The position numbers and the translations under genes are program-made. The notes under the pieces were generated by a model. It was not told the origin of the DNA. It saw nothing but the letters and a program-made list of their open reading frames with translations, and made no database searches. Below, in pieces: positions 54,357-63,998 of a stretch of DNA of 64,000 nt. Within the stretch, counting starts at the first letter, position 1, and every line of letters starts with the position of its first letter. Origin of the DNA: Seminavis robusta (Eukaryota > Bacillariophyta > Bacillariophyceae > Naviculales > Naviculaceae); the NCBI GenBank assembly GCA_903772945.1, contig CAICTM010000076.1, forward strand, positions 1 through 64,000. Reading direction: 5' to 3'.

Positions 54357-55110
54357 TTATCTACGGAAGCCACCGGTAGGGAGGGGCAGGCTTAAGCAAG
54401 AAGAGTCGATATCGTGAGGGCCCACCATACAGTTGCCCGCCAGTTTGTGGAAGCGATTGAAGCTCTCTTCCAATGTCCACGCCAAAATCCTCCCATGAAT
54501 CGCTGTATACGTTGGCACCCTTTTGGCATTCCTCCCAAATGGAGAAGTCTTCCGACGATTGCAGCTGCCTCGCCCGTTTCCTCTGGGCTGTCCTTGTGCT
54601 TCAACAGTCGAACGTGCTCCATGGAGGTAGCTGGTCCCGTGGGCTCGATATTGACCACAAAGAGACTGTGGGGCAAGAGAAAGAAGAACAAGTTCGGGAA
54701 GTAAAGATGGAACCACCCCGACGCAGCGTGCTTGGTTCCCTCGATCCTTGGTTTATCGATCGACACAGCAGTTCTTACTAAGCACAAGCAATGCATTTCT
54801 TCTTCATTCGTGTTCCTCCTTTACCACACGCGCACCACGATGTCGGCAGTTTTTGAAAAAGGCACGGATCTCTCCATCTATTGCCTTTGTGAGTACGATG
54901 GGCTGGCCACCCGCATTGGCGGACACGACATCTCCCACTTCCCGCAGCTAATCGGTGAAGGCGACAACCTGCTATGTTTTGGCAAAGACCTTTTCTTGTT
55001 CCACATTGTAAGAGTCCTGGGATCGAAAGCCTTCCGGTGGCATTGCCATTGCCTCCGAGACATGCTTTCTCACCGCAGCTACGGTAGTATTGATCTTGCT
55101 CAAATGGAAA
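54357..55110 (-). pseudogene. Rieske-type ring-hydroxylating oxygenase, decayed
   Basis: Minus-strand fragments match the Rieske non-heme iron oxygenase alpha subunit. The first (about 55040-54810) reads NVEQEKVFAKT, then VGDVVSANAGGQPIVLTKAI and AFFKNCRHRGARVV, where CRHRGA is the first half of the Rieske [2Fe-2S] site. The second half (CxxH) and much of the catalytic domain are missing. A second fragment (about 54730-54370) has YFPNLFFFLLPHSLFVVNIE and PTGPATSMEH, typical of the C-terminal domain, and continues in shifted frames. Stops and frame changes interrupt both. This is a former host enzyme gene with an internal deletion of several hundred bases. Confidence 0.75.
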
Positions 55111-55230
55111 CGGTTTTCCCCTCTGGAGGAAATTCTTCAAGCCCGTCAATGATGTACTCCCCTGCTGCTTCTTTGATCTTTACCGTAGGACTGTCAGTTC
55201 GTCGGGTGATGGAAAGTGAGAAATAGACGA

Positions 55231-55690
55231 GGTAGCGCCGCCGAGTACGCGTTCCAACCATTGTTTCGTTTATGACGAGAGATAGCTTGGTTGTTCTGAC
55301 CAAAACAAATTCCCAATGGAACTCCACGACGCCACGAAACGGGCTATTATAGCCGAAACCGTACGTAGAGGATCTCATTTACAATAATAAATGCATCGAT
55401 GCAGCCATCTCTCAATGCTGATTGTTACTTGAATCTCGTCGGGCTTGTAGATTTGCATCGATCATGCATCGTACAACACCACTGTTGGATTGGTCAGCAG
55501 ACGACGACGAGAATAATCAATCGCAAAAGTTGGTTTGCTGCTTCTCCTGCCAAATTTAATCATAAAAGAACTTGGCATCATGTTGGTTCCTCTTTGGCTA
55601 GCAGAGAACGACTTGCTCTGTCATGAACAGTCCGATTGTTGTGCCAATGTTGTCGTCGTGCTTGGGTGGGTTCCTGATCCAAATTCCGGG
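55231..55690. other. Intergenic, nothing recognised
   Basis: No coding sequence supported on either strand. Confidence 0.5.
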
Positions 55691-57055
55691 TCACTTCTGT
55701 GGATTGGGTTCACTGTTGGAGAGTACCACGTGTTCCGTGCTATCTACGGACGATTGTTCTTCCATTTTCACAGAGGCATCCAATACTGGAATCGGTGTTG
55801 TTGTCGTCGTGGATTGGTTGCATTCGGACAAATCATGGTGTTCACTCTTATTATTGTGCTGTTGTGGGTTATTGTTGGAGCGCATCATCGCGTGCTCTGA
55901 TGTGGACCAGGGTGCGGAAATGGGTTCGGTGGAACCACATAGCCGACTGACACTGCGTTTGTTGTTTCGACTAGTGTTGCTGCTGCTTCGTCGTCCTCCT
56001 CCTCGTGGCAATTCGGTTCCATTCAAAACTTGCCGGTATACCCAGAAACTGGATTGCTCTGGTTGTAGCATTCTCCATTCTCGTGCCTTGACTCGCGTGT
56101 AAATGAAAAAATTAAAGACTCCTTGTAATGGGAACAATGTCCACGTCAAAAAGACGAGGGTATAGAATCCCGGTGTCTGGATCGCCACCTTGACGTCTGC
56201 TGGATGTAAAGATGCGCTCAAGATCATGCACATTAACGGCCATAGAAATGTATTGAGATGTGCGAGTGAGTAGAGGGTAGCTTGTATTCTGACTTGTCTC
56301 ATTCTGGCTTGAGTTTGTTGACTATCCATGGTTCGATGAACACTTCGGCGAAGAGTCTGTCGGACAGTTTTCCATACGAGCACGGTACAGATCAATCCCA
56401 GAATGGTAAAGAATCCTTGATAGGCAAACATGGCCAGCGTGAGGAGTCCCACGATTTCGGGAGAGGATCGAGTGCATGGGATGGTATCAGTTTCTTCACA
56501 TTGCCAAGGCCAGACCATGAGGAGGCACAGTTGACTTTGCAAGCCAATGGGATTGATGGATTGGGTGCTAGCCGCCACCGTGGTGATCAAAAGGGGAAGA
56601 AGAATCGCCACTGCGTGTAGAATTGGTTCCCAACGCCACGAGGCAAAGTCATGGTCTTTCCAGTTGCGTCGTACGACCAAGTAGTAGTAGAGACTGAGTG
56701 AGCCACTGTAGCAAGCCGTCATGAGATTGCCAGTCATGAACGCAAATCCAATAAAGGAACAACTACTGAAAGTGCCAATGGATCCTGGCATTCCCACAAA
56801 AGCAGGAGTCAAAAAGGGACTCCAAAAAGTCGACAGAGAAAACAGAGCTTCACACAAACTCAAGGCAAACAGCAACCGACTCTGAAGGTCCTTGGAAAAG
56901 TCCTTGTCTTGCCAAGACATGTACATGACGCCACAGCTTCCAAACACGGACAGAAAACTCCCCATACACCCAATCACCACCAAGGGAATGTACTTGGCAT
57001 CCTCAAGTTGGTAGTCACTATAAGGAGATGTAATAGATGCAGATGCAGACGACAT
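55691..57055 (-). CDS. Seven-transmembrane receptor, GPCR-like
   Basis: 454 residues from the ATG at 57055 (MSSASASITSPYSDYQ). Seven hydrophobic segments fall at about residues 22-45, 60-80, 95-120, 140-160, 195-220, 260-285 and 300-322. Conserved-looking points are a cysteine in the second loop (PCTRSSPE), an R-x-x-x-R-x-x-x-T loop before helix 6, and LQGVFNFFIYTR at the end of helix 7, in the place of NPxxY. This layout fits the cAMP-receptor-like/class E or related GPCRs present in many protists including diatoms. The C-terminal 130 residues are Ser/Asn/Thr-rich and likely a phosphorylated cytoplasmic tail. The ligand is unknown. Confidence 0.8.
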   Translation of the reverse strand: MSSASASITSPYSDYQLEDAKYIPLVVIGCMGSFLSVFGSCGVMYMSWQDKDFSKDLQSRLLFALSLCEALFSLSTFWSPFLTPAFVGMPGSIGTFSSCSFIGFAFMTGNLMTACYSGSLSLYYYLVVRRNWKDHDFASWRWEPILHAVAILLPLLITTVAASTQSINPIGLQSQLCLLMVWPWQCEETDTIPCTRSSPEIVGLLTLAMFAYQGFFTILGLICTVLVWKTVRQTLRRSVHRTMDSQQTQARMRQVRIQATLYSLAHLNTFLWPLMCMILSASLHPADVKVAIQTPGFYTLVFLTWTLFPLQGVFNFFIYTRVKAREWRMLQPEQSSFWVYRQVLNGTELPRGGGRRSSSNTSRNNKRSVSRLCGSTEPISAPWSTSEHAMMRSNNNPQQHNNKSEHHDLSECNQSTTTTTPIPVLDASVKMEEQSSVDSTEHVVLSNSEPNPQK

Positions 57056-57976
57056 CCTGCAACCGTACCGATACAGCACACAACCAACAAACTAAGTTTG
57101 CTTGCTCCCCTTTCTTAAATTTGTGGGTTTGTTTTATGTCAGAGGGTGCTCTTCCTCTTTGTCTTTTGTTGTTGTCTGTCTTGAGTGTTGCTGCATGCTG
57201 AGTGACTCTGAGTCACTCAGCTCTTCCCCTTTCTGATTCATTCGGAGACTAAGGACTTATGGTAAAAGGACAGCAATAATACATCTGAATAAAGCATGAA
57301 TAACTTGAATTCTGTACAACAGTACATGTATACCGTAGTTTTAAAAGTAGTATGTTAAAATGATGTAGTGTACATACTATGAATACATGTAGCATCACTG
57401 GCTCAAGGTTCAAGGCTCTACCATACTCAAGGAGGAAAGATTATCCTACATGTATGATACCTTTCTCCTTTTCTTACCGTCAAAAATGAATTGGAAACTT
57501 CCTACCGTACCACTCTAAACCCCCTTTCATGCATGGCTGCAGCTTTTCCATGTTTCTATGCCAACAAGCAACCGCCTCACCAACTCTTGAAACAATCTCC
57601 CATGCTACAACAGTAGATACCAGTATCTTGCCTCCATCCTGATCCACAGGCCCATCAGACCAATCGTCTGTTCTACAAATCTGGAAAAAAAATACCTGCT
57701 CCGATGCAAGTTTTTCACTCAGGCAGAATACCAATTACGGTACTGGTACCATTGCAGGAACTAGACCTTCACCATCTTCTTCGAGGTCAGCCAGTCGAGG
57801 CTTTCGCGTCTTTGCCAGCCACTTGGCTGTTTTATTTTCTACCACCATTCGTGGATACTGAATTGACTGACGTCATCGGTGTCAACGATTTGGCGCCATT
57901 GCGGATTTGGGACCATTGTCACCCCCCACCATTTCGACTCTTGTTGAAGCAATAGAAGACAGCCAGCGACGCAACC
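57056..57976. other. Intergenic, nothing recognised
   Basis: TACATGTA palindromes near 57325, 57383 and 57448. It holds the upstream regions of two divergent genes. Confidence 0.5.
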
Positions 57977-58696
57977 ATGAGGAGCCCATGTCGACCCTTG
58001 CTCTGGGTTCTTCTCCTGGCTTATCCATGCCACGCTTTCCTGAACCCTCCTCCTTTTTCAGCTACTAGAAATGAGGCTGTGCACAGAGACCAAAGAGTCA
58101 ACTCTTCTACCGGTATAGGTGCATGTTCTACTAGTAAACTTAGAAGACCACTTCAGCTGTCTGTCACGGCCCCAGAGATAGTGGCTGTTTTGGTCGCTGG
58201 CTTTGCCGGATGGCTCTATATCGATGGAGCCGATGATCGATCTCGCAGCAAAATGCGAGAAGAACAAGAAGCCATCTACAATGCCTATCAAGAGCAACGA
58301 GCTCGAGAGGCGTACATTGAACCCAAAGAATTCTGGACAGAATCCGAACTGGCACCATACAACGGCGAACAAGACGAAGACGGGCCCATCTTGATGGCGG
58401 CAGATGGCCTTGTATTCAATGTGTATAAGGGACGCAACTTTTATGGATCGGGAGGAGAGTATCACTTGTTTGCAGGAAGAGATGCCACACGGCTGCTGGC
58501 TCGTACCATGACGGAAGAAGAGACAGAGGAAGAAGCACAAAAACCATTGACACTGGGAGAGAGGGCCGCACTGGCGGGATGGATGTTTACTCTGAAAAAC
58601 AAATATGAAATCGTGGGACAACTCAAAGGATTTGATCCCTCCATGACCTCCATGAAGGAAGGGGTATCCAGCACCTGGAAAGATCCTCGTCTGTGA
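57977..58696 (+). CDS. MAPR-type cytochrome b5-like heme-binding protein, probably organelle-targeted
   Basis: 239 residues, single exon. The N-terminus is a signal peptide ending PCHAFLNPP; an A-F cleavage context followed by a Ser/Thr/Arg-rich stretch is the diatom plastid pre-sequence pattern. A hydrophobic segment (about 68-82) follows. The heme/steroid-binding domain (about 115-190) starts FWTESELAPYNG and includes ILMAADGLVFNVYKGRNFYG and GGEYHLFAGRDATRLLA, the typical membrane-associated progesterone receptor (PGRMC/MAPR) signature, with conserved tyrosines as heme ligands. The C-terminal helix-like region (TLGERAALAGWMFTLKNKYE) also fits. In other eukaryotes these proteins bind heme and assist P450s. 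Plastid membrane location is inference. Confidence 0.85.
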   Translation: MRSPCRPLLWVLLLAYPCHAFLNPPPFSATRNEAVHRDQRVNSSTGIGACSTSKLRRPLQLSVTAPEIVAVLVAGFAGWLYIDGADDRSRSKMREEQEAIYNAYQEQRAREAYIEPKEFWTESELAPYNGEQDEDGPILMAADGLVFNVYKGRNFYGSGGEYHLFAGRDATRLLARTMTEEETEEEAQKPLTLGERAALAGWMFTLKNKYEIVGQLKGFDPSMTSMKEGVSSTWKDPRL

Positions 58697-59991
58697 GAAC
58701 ATCGGCATTCAGAAGTGGGATGGATCTACATTCGAAAGAAATACTTCTCCTTAACTTCCGATGCGGATCAAACGAGAGTGCTCACCAATCTTTTGTGTGG
58801 CTATTTCCAATAATTTTGACATTTCGTCACTCTTTTCTAGTCTAATCCAACTTGTGGATCTTAATTAATCCAACCAATGCCATGTGGCACTTGCGCTGTT
58901 GGGTCTTCCAAGTGCATGTGACGTCTCACGCTGTCCGTTTGCATCGTCGGCTCCTCTAGCTGAAGGGTTCACAACGAGGTTGACGTCGCGGACAAATCTC
59001 CATGGGCTTGAGCACTCTAAGAGTACAGTACAGCTCTTGGACGATGCCGTTGTCGTTCTGGACGGTTCAAATGGACACTGCCAACACAGGGGCGGATTCA
59101 AATGGTCCGCGTGACGCTTCAGTTTGCTTTCTGAGACAAAAAAATGTTTCGGGAGACTGCATCTCCTCTTTTGCTGTGCTGTGCAACTTACCAGGTTCCA
59201 GTATTAGCACTTCGCAAGCCTTTGAGATAGAGGATCCTAATTGTTACTACTGGCCATAGTGATAGCTAGCTCGTGGCCGAGAGGCTGCACACTTCATTGC
59301 ACTCGTGTGCCCATGACGCAGGAGCTTACGAAAGGGTAAAAAGCAAGACTCGAAGATCTTTAACAACTGACCTTGTACGGCTGTAGCAGGGGGATGGAGA
59401 AGTCCAGTGTCATCCAGTGCCAAGCAAGGTAAACCATGATCAAGAATTTGGAGGACAGTTGACAGTGGCAAACAGTTACACTGTCAGCGAGTATGTGTTA
59501 AACAGTGCAAAATTAGTGATAAAGATTGTGGTAAACAGTGGTAAGATAGTTGTAGGCCATTTTGAAAACCACCACTGTTTCTCGAAACAGTCGTTGGCAA
59601 AGTGCTTGGCAATTATTCCATGACTGAAAGCAGTAGTGGGCATGGGACGGCATTGATTTTCTCCATCCCCCGGTTACCAGAACACGTGACTAGCCTTCCA
59701 GCCAGGTACCAACAGGTAGCATACCGTACTAGATCTGGATCTGGAGGACTCTCAGACTCTCAGACGATCCGCCCTTTGAAGCTCAAGCAGTACGAACGAG
59801 GTACGAAGTACTAGTACAGATAAAGTACCCATTCGTTTCTTTCAGGATTAGCTAGCTACCGGTAGGACACAGACGCTTGTTTGTTGTGTCTTGGCTTTGG
59901 CATCGAAAACCTCTGCGGTACTTTTGCTTTAGTCAATTGCACAATCGCATTGAAGCTTCATTCATAAGATAGCCGCAGCTTGAAGACGGAA
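58697..59991. other. Intergenic with dispersed ACAGT motifs
   Basis: No gene recognised. Between about 59455 and 59595 the motif AAACAGTG and its complement CACTGTTT recur several times in both orientations. Confidence 0.5.
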
Positions 59992-62511
59992 ATGCTCACC
60001 AATTATAGAACTCGAGCAGTCACTCCCGACAGTGGGCAGTGTCGTCTACGACAGCACCAGGGACGATGCGGTTGTTGGAAAGCGGAAATGAGCCAAAACT
60101 GCCAATGCTGCTCTCTTCGGATCCGCATTGGTGATTGTATCGAGAAACAGAGTTGTGGATGGGTACATGTCTGGTGTGAAGCAGACGAAGGACGAGGAAT
60201 GACAGCCATAATGAGTGACTTTCGTCGTGCTAGTACGGATGCCATTGCAGACGAAGAGCGTCCTTCGACAAGGCGTCGTTTGACTTACGAAGGATCAGCC
60301 GAGGTTGGCATCGGACCGCCCCAGAACAGGGCACCAGGGGAAGAAGCAAGCAACGAGAATGGCGCAGCTTTGGTGTTCCAAGATCCCAAAGAAGATCATC
60401 AGGAAGAAAGCAATGAAGAGGCAACTCAGCCAACCCCCCAGCAACAAGAAATTCTGGCCCATACGCCACAATTCGGAGGCAATCCTGTTTGTGTCAATGC
60501 TCTGGCCGGGTGTGGCAAGACCACAACTATTGCCCTTCTATGTCAGAATCTGGAAACCAAATATCCAGGCTCCAACAAACTCTACCTGGTCTTCAGCAAG
60601 AAAAACGAAACTGAAGCAATGCAATCTGGCAAATTCCCCAAGACGAATATGGAGATTAGAACAACCCATGCCTTTGTCTTGAGGCATTACTTTGGGACCA
60701 ACATGATGTGCTTCCAACCACAAGAGGATTGTACCTTGGATGACATCAAAGCTGTGGTCAAGTTGCAAGAGGAGATGAAGATGTTTCTACCCAATGCTGA
60801 CCCCAATAGCCGCAAATTCAAACGACAGGTCAACTCGGTTGCATCGTATGTACGCGAGACCGTGCACAAGTTTCAGGCTTCAGACCATGCATTGCTAGAT
60901 GATCAGCACATTTTTTGGAGAGCCAAACACAATACAAACATGTCCAAAAGATTCCAATGGCGTAACAAGATCCCCGTTTCGAAATACAAGGAATGGGCGG
61001 CCCAGTTCTTTGCTGTGGTGACAGAGAGATGTCATTCTGTCAGAGACCTAGGAACGCCAATTCAAGGCATATCCCATGATGGCTACATGAAAGTATGCCA
61101 GTTGGAGTGTGACGTCACTAGTGGTTTTCAGTTTGTGCTTGTGGATGAAGCACAAGATTTGACGCCCTGTCAAGCCGATCTGTTTTGGGGCGATCCCGGG
61201 GTCCGACAAGGCAGGGCCATTTACTTGTTTGGAGATCGCTATCAGCAGCTCGACCGATTCCGAGGTGCCTCCGATTCATTTCATCAAATGTGGCAACTCA
61301 CTGCCCACAAGTACAATTTGACAGGATCCTTTCGCTTTGGCAGCAACATCGCAAAGTTGGCTTCTCTAGTGCTAAAGGTCGTTGGCGGCGAAGAGCTCGT
61401 TGGACGTGCTCTACATGCCGGTCAAGTACACAACGACGAGGGATTTGGTAATCGCGGCGTGGTTCTGTGCCGGACCAACCAAGGTTTGTACAGATACCTT
61501 TTCTTCAACGAGCCCACCAGATGGTGTTTTCTTGACGGGTCCAGGCGCCCCGTTCCCGATCCACCAAAATGGACTTTTGATCTGGAATCTTTTCTTGCAG
61601 TGGCTCCCAAATACGGTTATCAAGACGATGACCATACGTTTTGGTACAAGGATGAGGAATACCGGTGTTTCCTTGCAGTGGCTCCCGAGTACAGTTATCA
61701 AAACGATGACCATAGGTTTAGGTACAAGGATGAGGTCTTTTCAAGTATTGAGGAAATCAAGTCTTTCCTTGACGATGAGGGTGATTCAGACTTGAATAAG
61801 TCCTTTCACTTGCTCTTGTTTTTAAAGCGGCAAGGGAAGAGCTTACGAGACTTTATCTCTTCGATTCAACGGTCGTTTTGTCCGCTTGAGGGTGACCCCG
61901 ATGAGTTTCCTGGGGTGGTCTTATCTACAGTCCACAAGGCGAAAGGTCTCGAGTTCTCTCGTGTGCTGGTCTTTGATGACTTCGACTTTGGGCGGATCAT
62001 AAACTCAACAACATCCAAGGTTTGCCAAGACGACGAAGCCAACATCTTATGCGTGGCCGTTACAAGGGCCAAGGAACATCTATTCCTCTGCGAACCTGCT
62101 CAGACGTGCTTGGAGAAGCTGTCCCAAAAGTTCCGGGCTCACAATGTGGCACTCCCCTCTTATCGATGCATTCGCATCGAAGCAGACTCAGCGTGGAATA
62201 CCTTCAAGTCCTCGAGACGCAAGATCAACTCGCTTGAAGATATCGAGTGGCCATCCCCTGATGATTCCAACATTTTGGCCCTCGATCAAGAGATGTCAGT
62301 GTTGGCACAAAGAGCGTACCTGCGTGCTTTGCGGTTGAGGTATCACCCAGACGAGTTCTTCCCGGCGTTCGAGAGACGGATCGCCAGGAGCGCAGAGCTC
62401 AAGAAGCAAATCATGGACAAACTGCGTGACCTTCTGGATGAAATCAAAAAGGCCTATCGGGCCCTTCAACCCGAAGCCCCAGGTCCTTTTCGCTTGCGTG
62501 AGCAGCATTAA
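59992..62511 (+). CDS. SF1 (UvrD/FBH1-like) DNA helicase with zinc finger and HPD-containing C-terminus
   Basis: 839 residues from the first ATG at 59992; an upstream exon is possible. A C2HC zinc finger is at Cys37, Cys40, His59 and Cys62 (CQCC...GWVHVWC), resembling PARP-like fingers. SF1A helicase motifs follow in order: Walker A ALAGCGKTTT (170-179), motif II VDEAQD (384-389), motif III GDRYQQLDRFRGA, motif IV GSFRFGSNIAKLA, motif V STVHKAKGLEF (about 645) and motif VI CVAVTRAKE (about 687). The nearest family I recognise is FBH1/F-box helicase, though no F-box is seen. Residues 534-559 and 560-584 are a tandem duplication (FLAVAPxYxYQxDDHxFxYKDE). The C-terminus has RYHPDEFFPAFERRI and a downstream helix ending KKAYRAL, like a degenerate J domain with intact HPD. 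Likely role: recombination or replication-fork processing. Confidence 0.9.
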   Translation: MLTNYRTRAVTPDSGQCRLRQHQGRCGCWKAEMSQNCQCCSLRIRIGDCIEKQSCGWVHVWCEADEGRGMTAIMSDFRRASTDAIADEERPSTRRRLTYEGSAEVGIGPPQNRAPGEEASNENGAALVFQDPKEDHQEESNEEATQPTPQQQEILAHTPQFGGNPVCVNALAGCGKTTTIALLCQNLETKYPGSNKLYLVFSKKNETEAMQSGKFPKTNMEIRTTHAFVLRHYFGTNMMCFQPQEDCTLDDIKAVVKLQEEMKMFLPNADPNSRKFKRQVNSVASYVRETVHKFQASDHALLDDQHIFWRAKHNTNMSKRFQWRNKIPVSKYKEWAAQFFAVVTERCHSVRDLGTPIQGISHDGYMKVCQLECDVTSGFQFVLVDEAQDLTPCQADLFWGDPGVRQGRAIYLFGDRYQQLDRFRGASDSFHQMWQLTAHKYNLTGSFRFGSNIAKLASLVLKVVGGEELVGRALHAGQVHNDEGFGNRGVVLCRTNQGLYRYLFFNEPTRWCFLDGSRRPVPDPPKWTFDLESFLAVAPKYGYQDDDHTFWYKDEEYRCFLAVAPEYSYQNDDHRFRYKDEVFSSIEEIKSFLDDEGDSDLNKSFHLLLFLKRQGKSLRDFISSIQRSFCPLEGDPDEFPGVVLSTVHKAKGLEFSRVLVFDDFDFGRIINSTTSKVCQDDEANILCVAVTRAKEHLFLCEPAQTCLEKLSQKFRAHNVALPSYRCIRIEADSAWNTFKSSRRKINSLEDIEWPSPDDSNILALDQEMSVLAQRAYLRALRLRYHPDEFFPAFERRIARSAELKKQIMDKLRDLLDEIKKAYRALQPEAPGPFRLREQH

Positions 62512-62867
62512 GGATGATATTCTTCCATTGCGCTATCCTGTTCACTTGTGCCGGCGTGGCATCGGAAGTCAAGTTCGAGTCGATCATATTCATGTCGGAC
62601 AAGAGGGACACACGAATTCAATCCCTGAGCCATTTGAAGTATACGTCAGTGCCAACAGCAAACTCAACAATGTGATTGCCGAGCGTAATGTCCAAGACTG
62701 CCTTGAGACGCAACGCACTCAGGGTTAGAGATAGCTTCTTGAGACGGCGATGGAAGCATTGGGTCGAGATCGATTGGCCCCGTTGGCAAGAAGACGTATC
62801 GTGTCGTGTACCGCAAAGCCATGGGTTTCCCAAAACAGCAATTGGCCCAAACCCACGCAAACTCCAC
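62512..62867. other. Convergent intergenic region
   Basis: The 3' ends of the helicase and the pseudouridine synthase gene face each other here. No gene seen. Confidence 0.5.
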
Positions 62868-63998
62868 TCAATTCCTCAGCGGTTGCCAATCAAAACAATC
62901 GTCGTCAGGATGCTGATTGCTGCTGTTGTAATGAACACTTTGCAGAACCAGTCCATGGGCTGGAGCACACGTGGTAAATTCGTTATTGGATGTACAGTCA
63001 TGTTCCTCCAAAGCTTTTTCTAGATCTTGCAACGTTTTCTTGTGGAGTCCAATGTCGACAATGGCACCCACTAGGAATCGTACCATTTTGTAGAGGAATC
63101 GATCCCCCGTGACAGTGACGGTAATCGTTGGCGCCGATGGAAACGGTATTGTGGTGGTGGTGTCTTGTGGTTGCACGGAAATGGAATGAAGGGTGCAAAT
63201 GGGAGATGCCGTTTGTCGTTTTTCCTTGTCCGTTTTCCCTCGTGGAGCCCCTTGAAAAGAGGCAAAATTGTGTGTCCTCTGGAATTGACGACAGGCTTGT
63301 TGGGCCAGTTCCAGATCAAACTGCTGGTCCGAAGGAGCAGGACAGTGCCAGACCCATCTGTTGGTTGTAGGATCAGGGATTGTGCCTCTTGAAACAATTG
63401 AAAACGTGTAGATGTATGTCTTGGAAAAGGCCGAGACGGAAGGATGAAAGATCATGTTGGCGTCAGTGCTTGGTTTCGGAGCAATCCCAGCAATTCTGAG
63501 ATCAGGCGGTAGCATTCGATTGAGAGCAAAGGCTAGTCGACTGAAGTCTCCCTTCATGGGTAATGGCAAATAAGGATCGCTTGTACTATCTATAGTAGTA
63601 GAACGTGTATCGTTGTTGCAGTTGATTCCATAGAACATGGCAATGGCCCCCGTGGCATGAACTCCCTTGTCAGTTCTGGAAGATCCTTCTACGACGATTT
63701 GTGCCGGATCGACATTGCCGTAGACTTTGGCGAGTTGTTGACGTAATACCCCTTGCACGGATCGTATTCTTCCCACGGGTGCCTGCAGCTTGCTTTTGCG
63801 GCGTTTGCGACGTAAGCTGGAAGACCCGGCCACCCGCTTGAGATTGGTATCTTTATCATTGGCAGCACTCCAGCCATAAAAACGAGATCCATCGTAGCTC
63901 AGACGGAGAATGGCACTGTGCGAACTTGGTGGGTTCACAAGATACGCGTCCTTACCAGAGATTGTACCAGTGCCAGTAGTGGTACGGGTAGAGGACAA
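62868..63998 (-). CDS. TruA-type tRNA pseudouridine synthase, 5' end outside window
   Basis: 376 codons are visible with no ATG before the conserved core, so the start lies beyond the window edge or in an upstream exon. The fold begins AILRLSYDGSRFYGW, the family's first strand. The catalytic aspartate is in EGSSRTDKGVHATG (Asp110 of the visible part). FALNRMLPPDLRI, THNFASFQG (usually HDF-x-x-F) and YKMVRFLVGAIVDIG are the other conserved blocks. This is the TruA/Pus1/Pus3 family, which modifies U38-40 or other tRNA positions. A basic insert (SLRRKRRKSK) lies near residue 61. Compartment unknown because the N-terminus is missing. Confidence 0.93.
   Translation of the reverse strand: MSSTRTTTGTGTISGKDAYLVNPPSSHSAILRLSYDGSRFYGWSAANDKDTNLKRVAGSSSLRRKRRKSKLQAPVGRIRSVQGVLRQQLAKVYGNVDPAQIVVEGSSRTDKGVHATGAIAMFYGINCNNDTRSTTIDSTSDPYLPLPMKGDFSRLAFALNRMLPPDLRIAGIAPKPSTDANMIFHPSVSAFSKTYIYTFSIVSRGTIPDPTTNRWVWHCPAPSDQQFDLELAQQACRQFQRTHNFASFQGAPRGKTDKEKRQTASPICTLHSISVQPQDTTTTIPFPSAPTITVTVTGDRFLYKMVRFLVGAIVDIGLHKKTLQDLEKALEEHDCTSNNEFTTCAPAHGLVLQSVHYNSSNQHPDDDCFDWQPLRN

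Noticed and set aside
54392-54796. Possible intact small gene on the minus strand
   Set aside because: It is the C-terminal fragment of the Rieske oxygenase pseudogene; similarity continues in other frames.
62426-62728. Frame overlapping the helicase end
   Set aside because: Its first part is a shifted reading of the helicase and the rest has no recognisable features.
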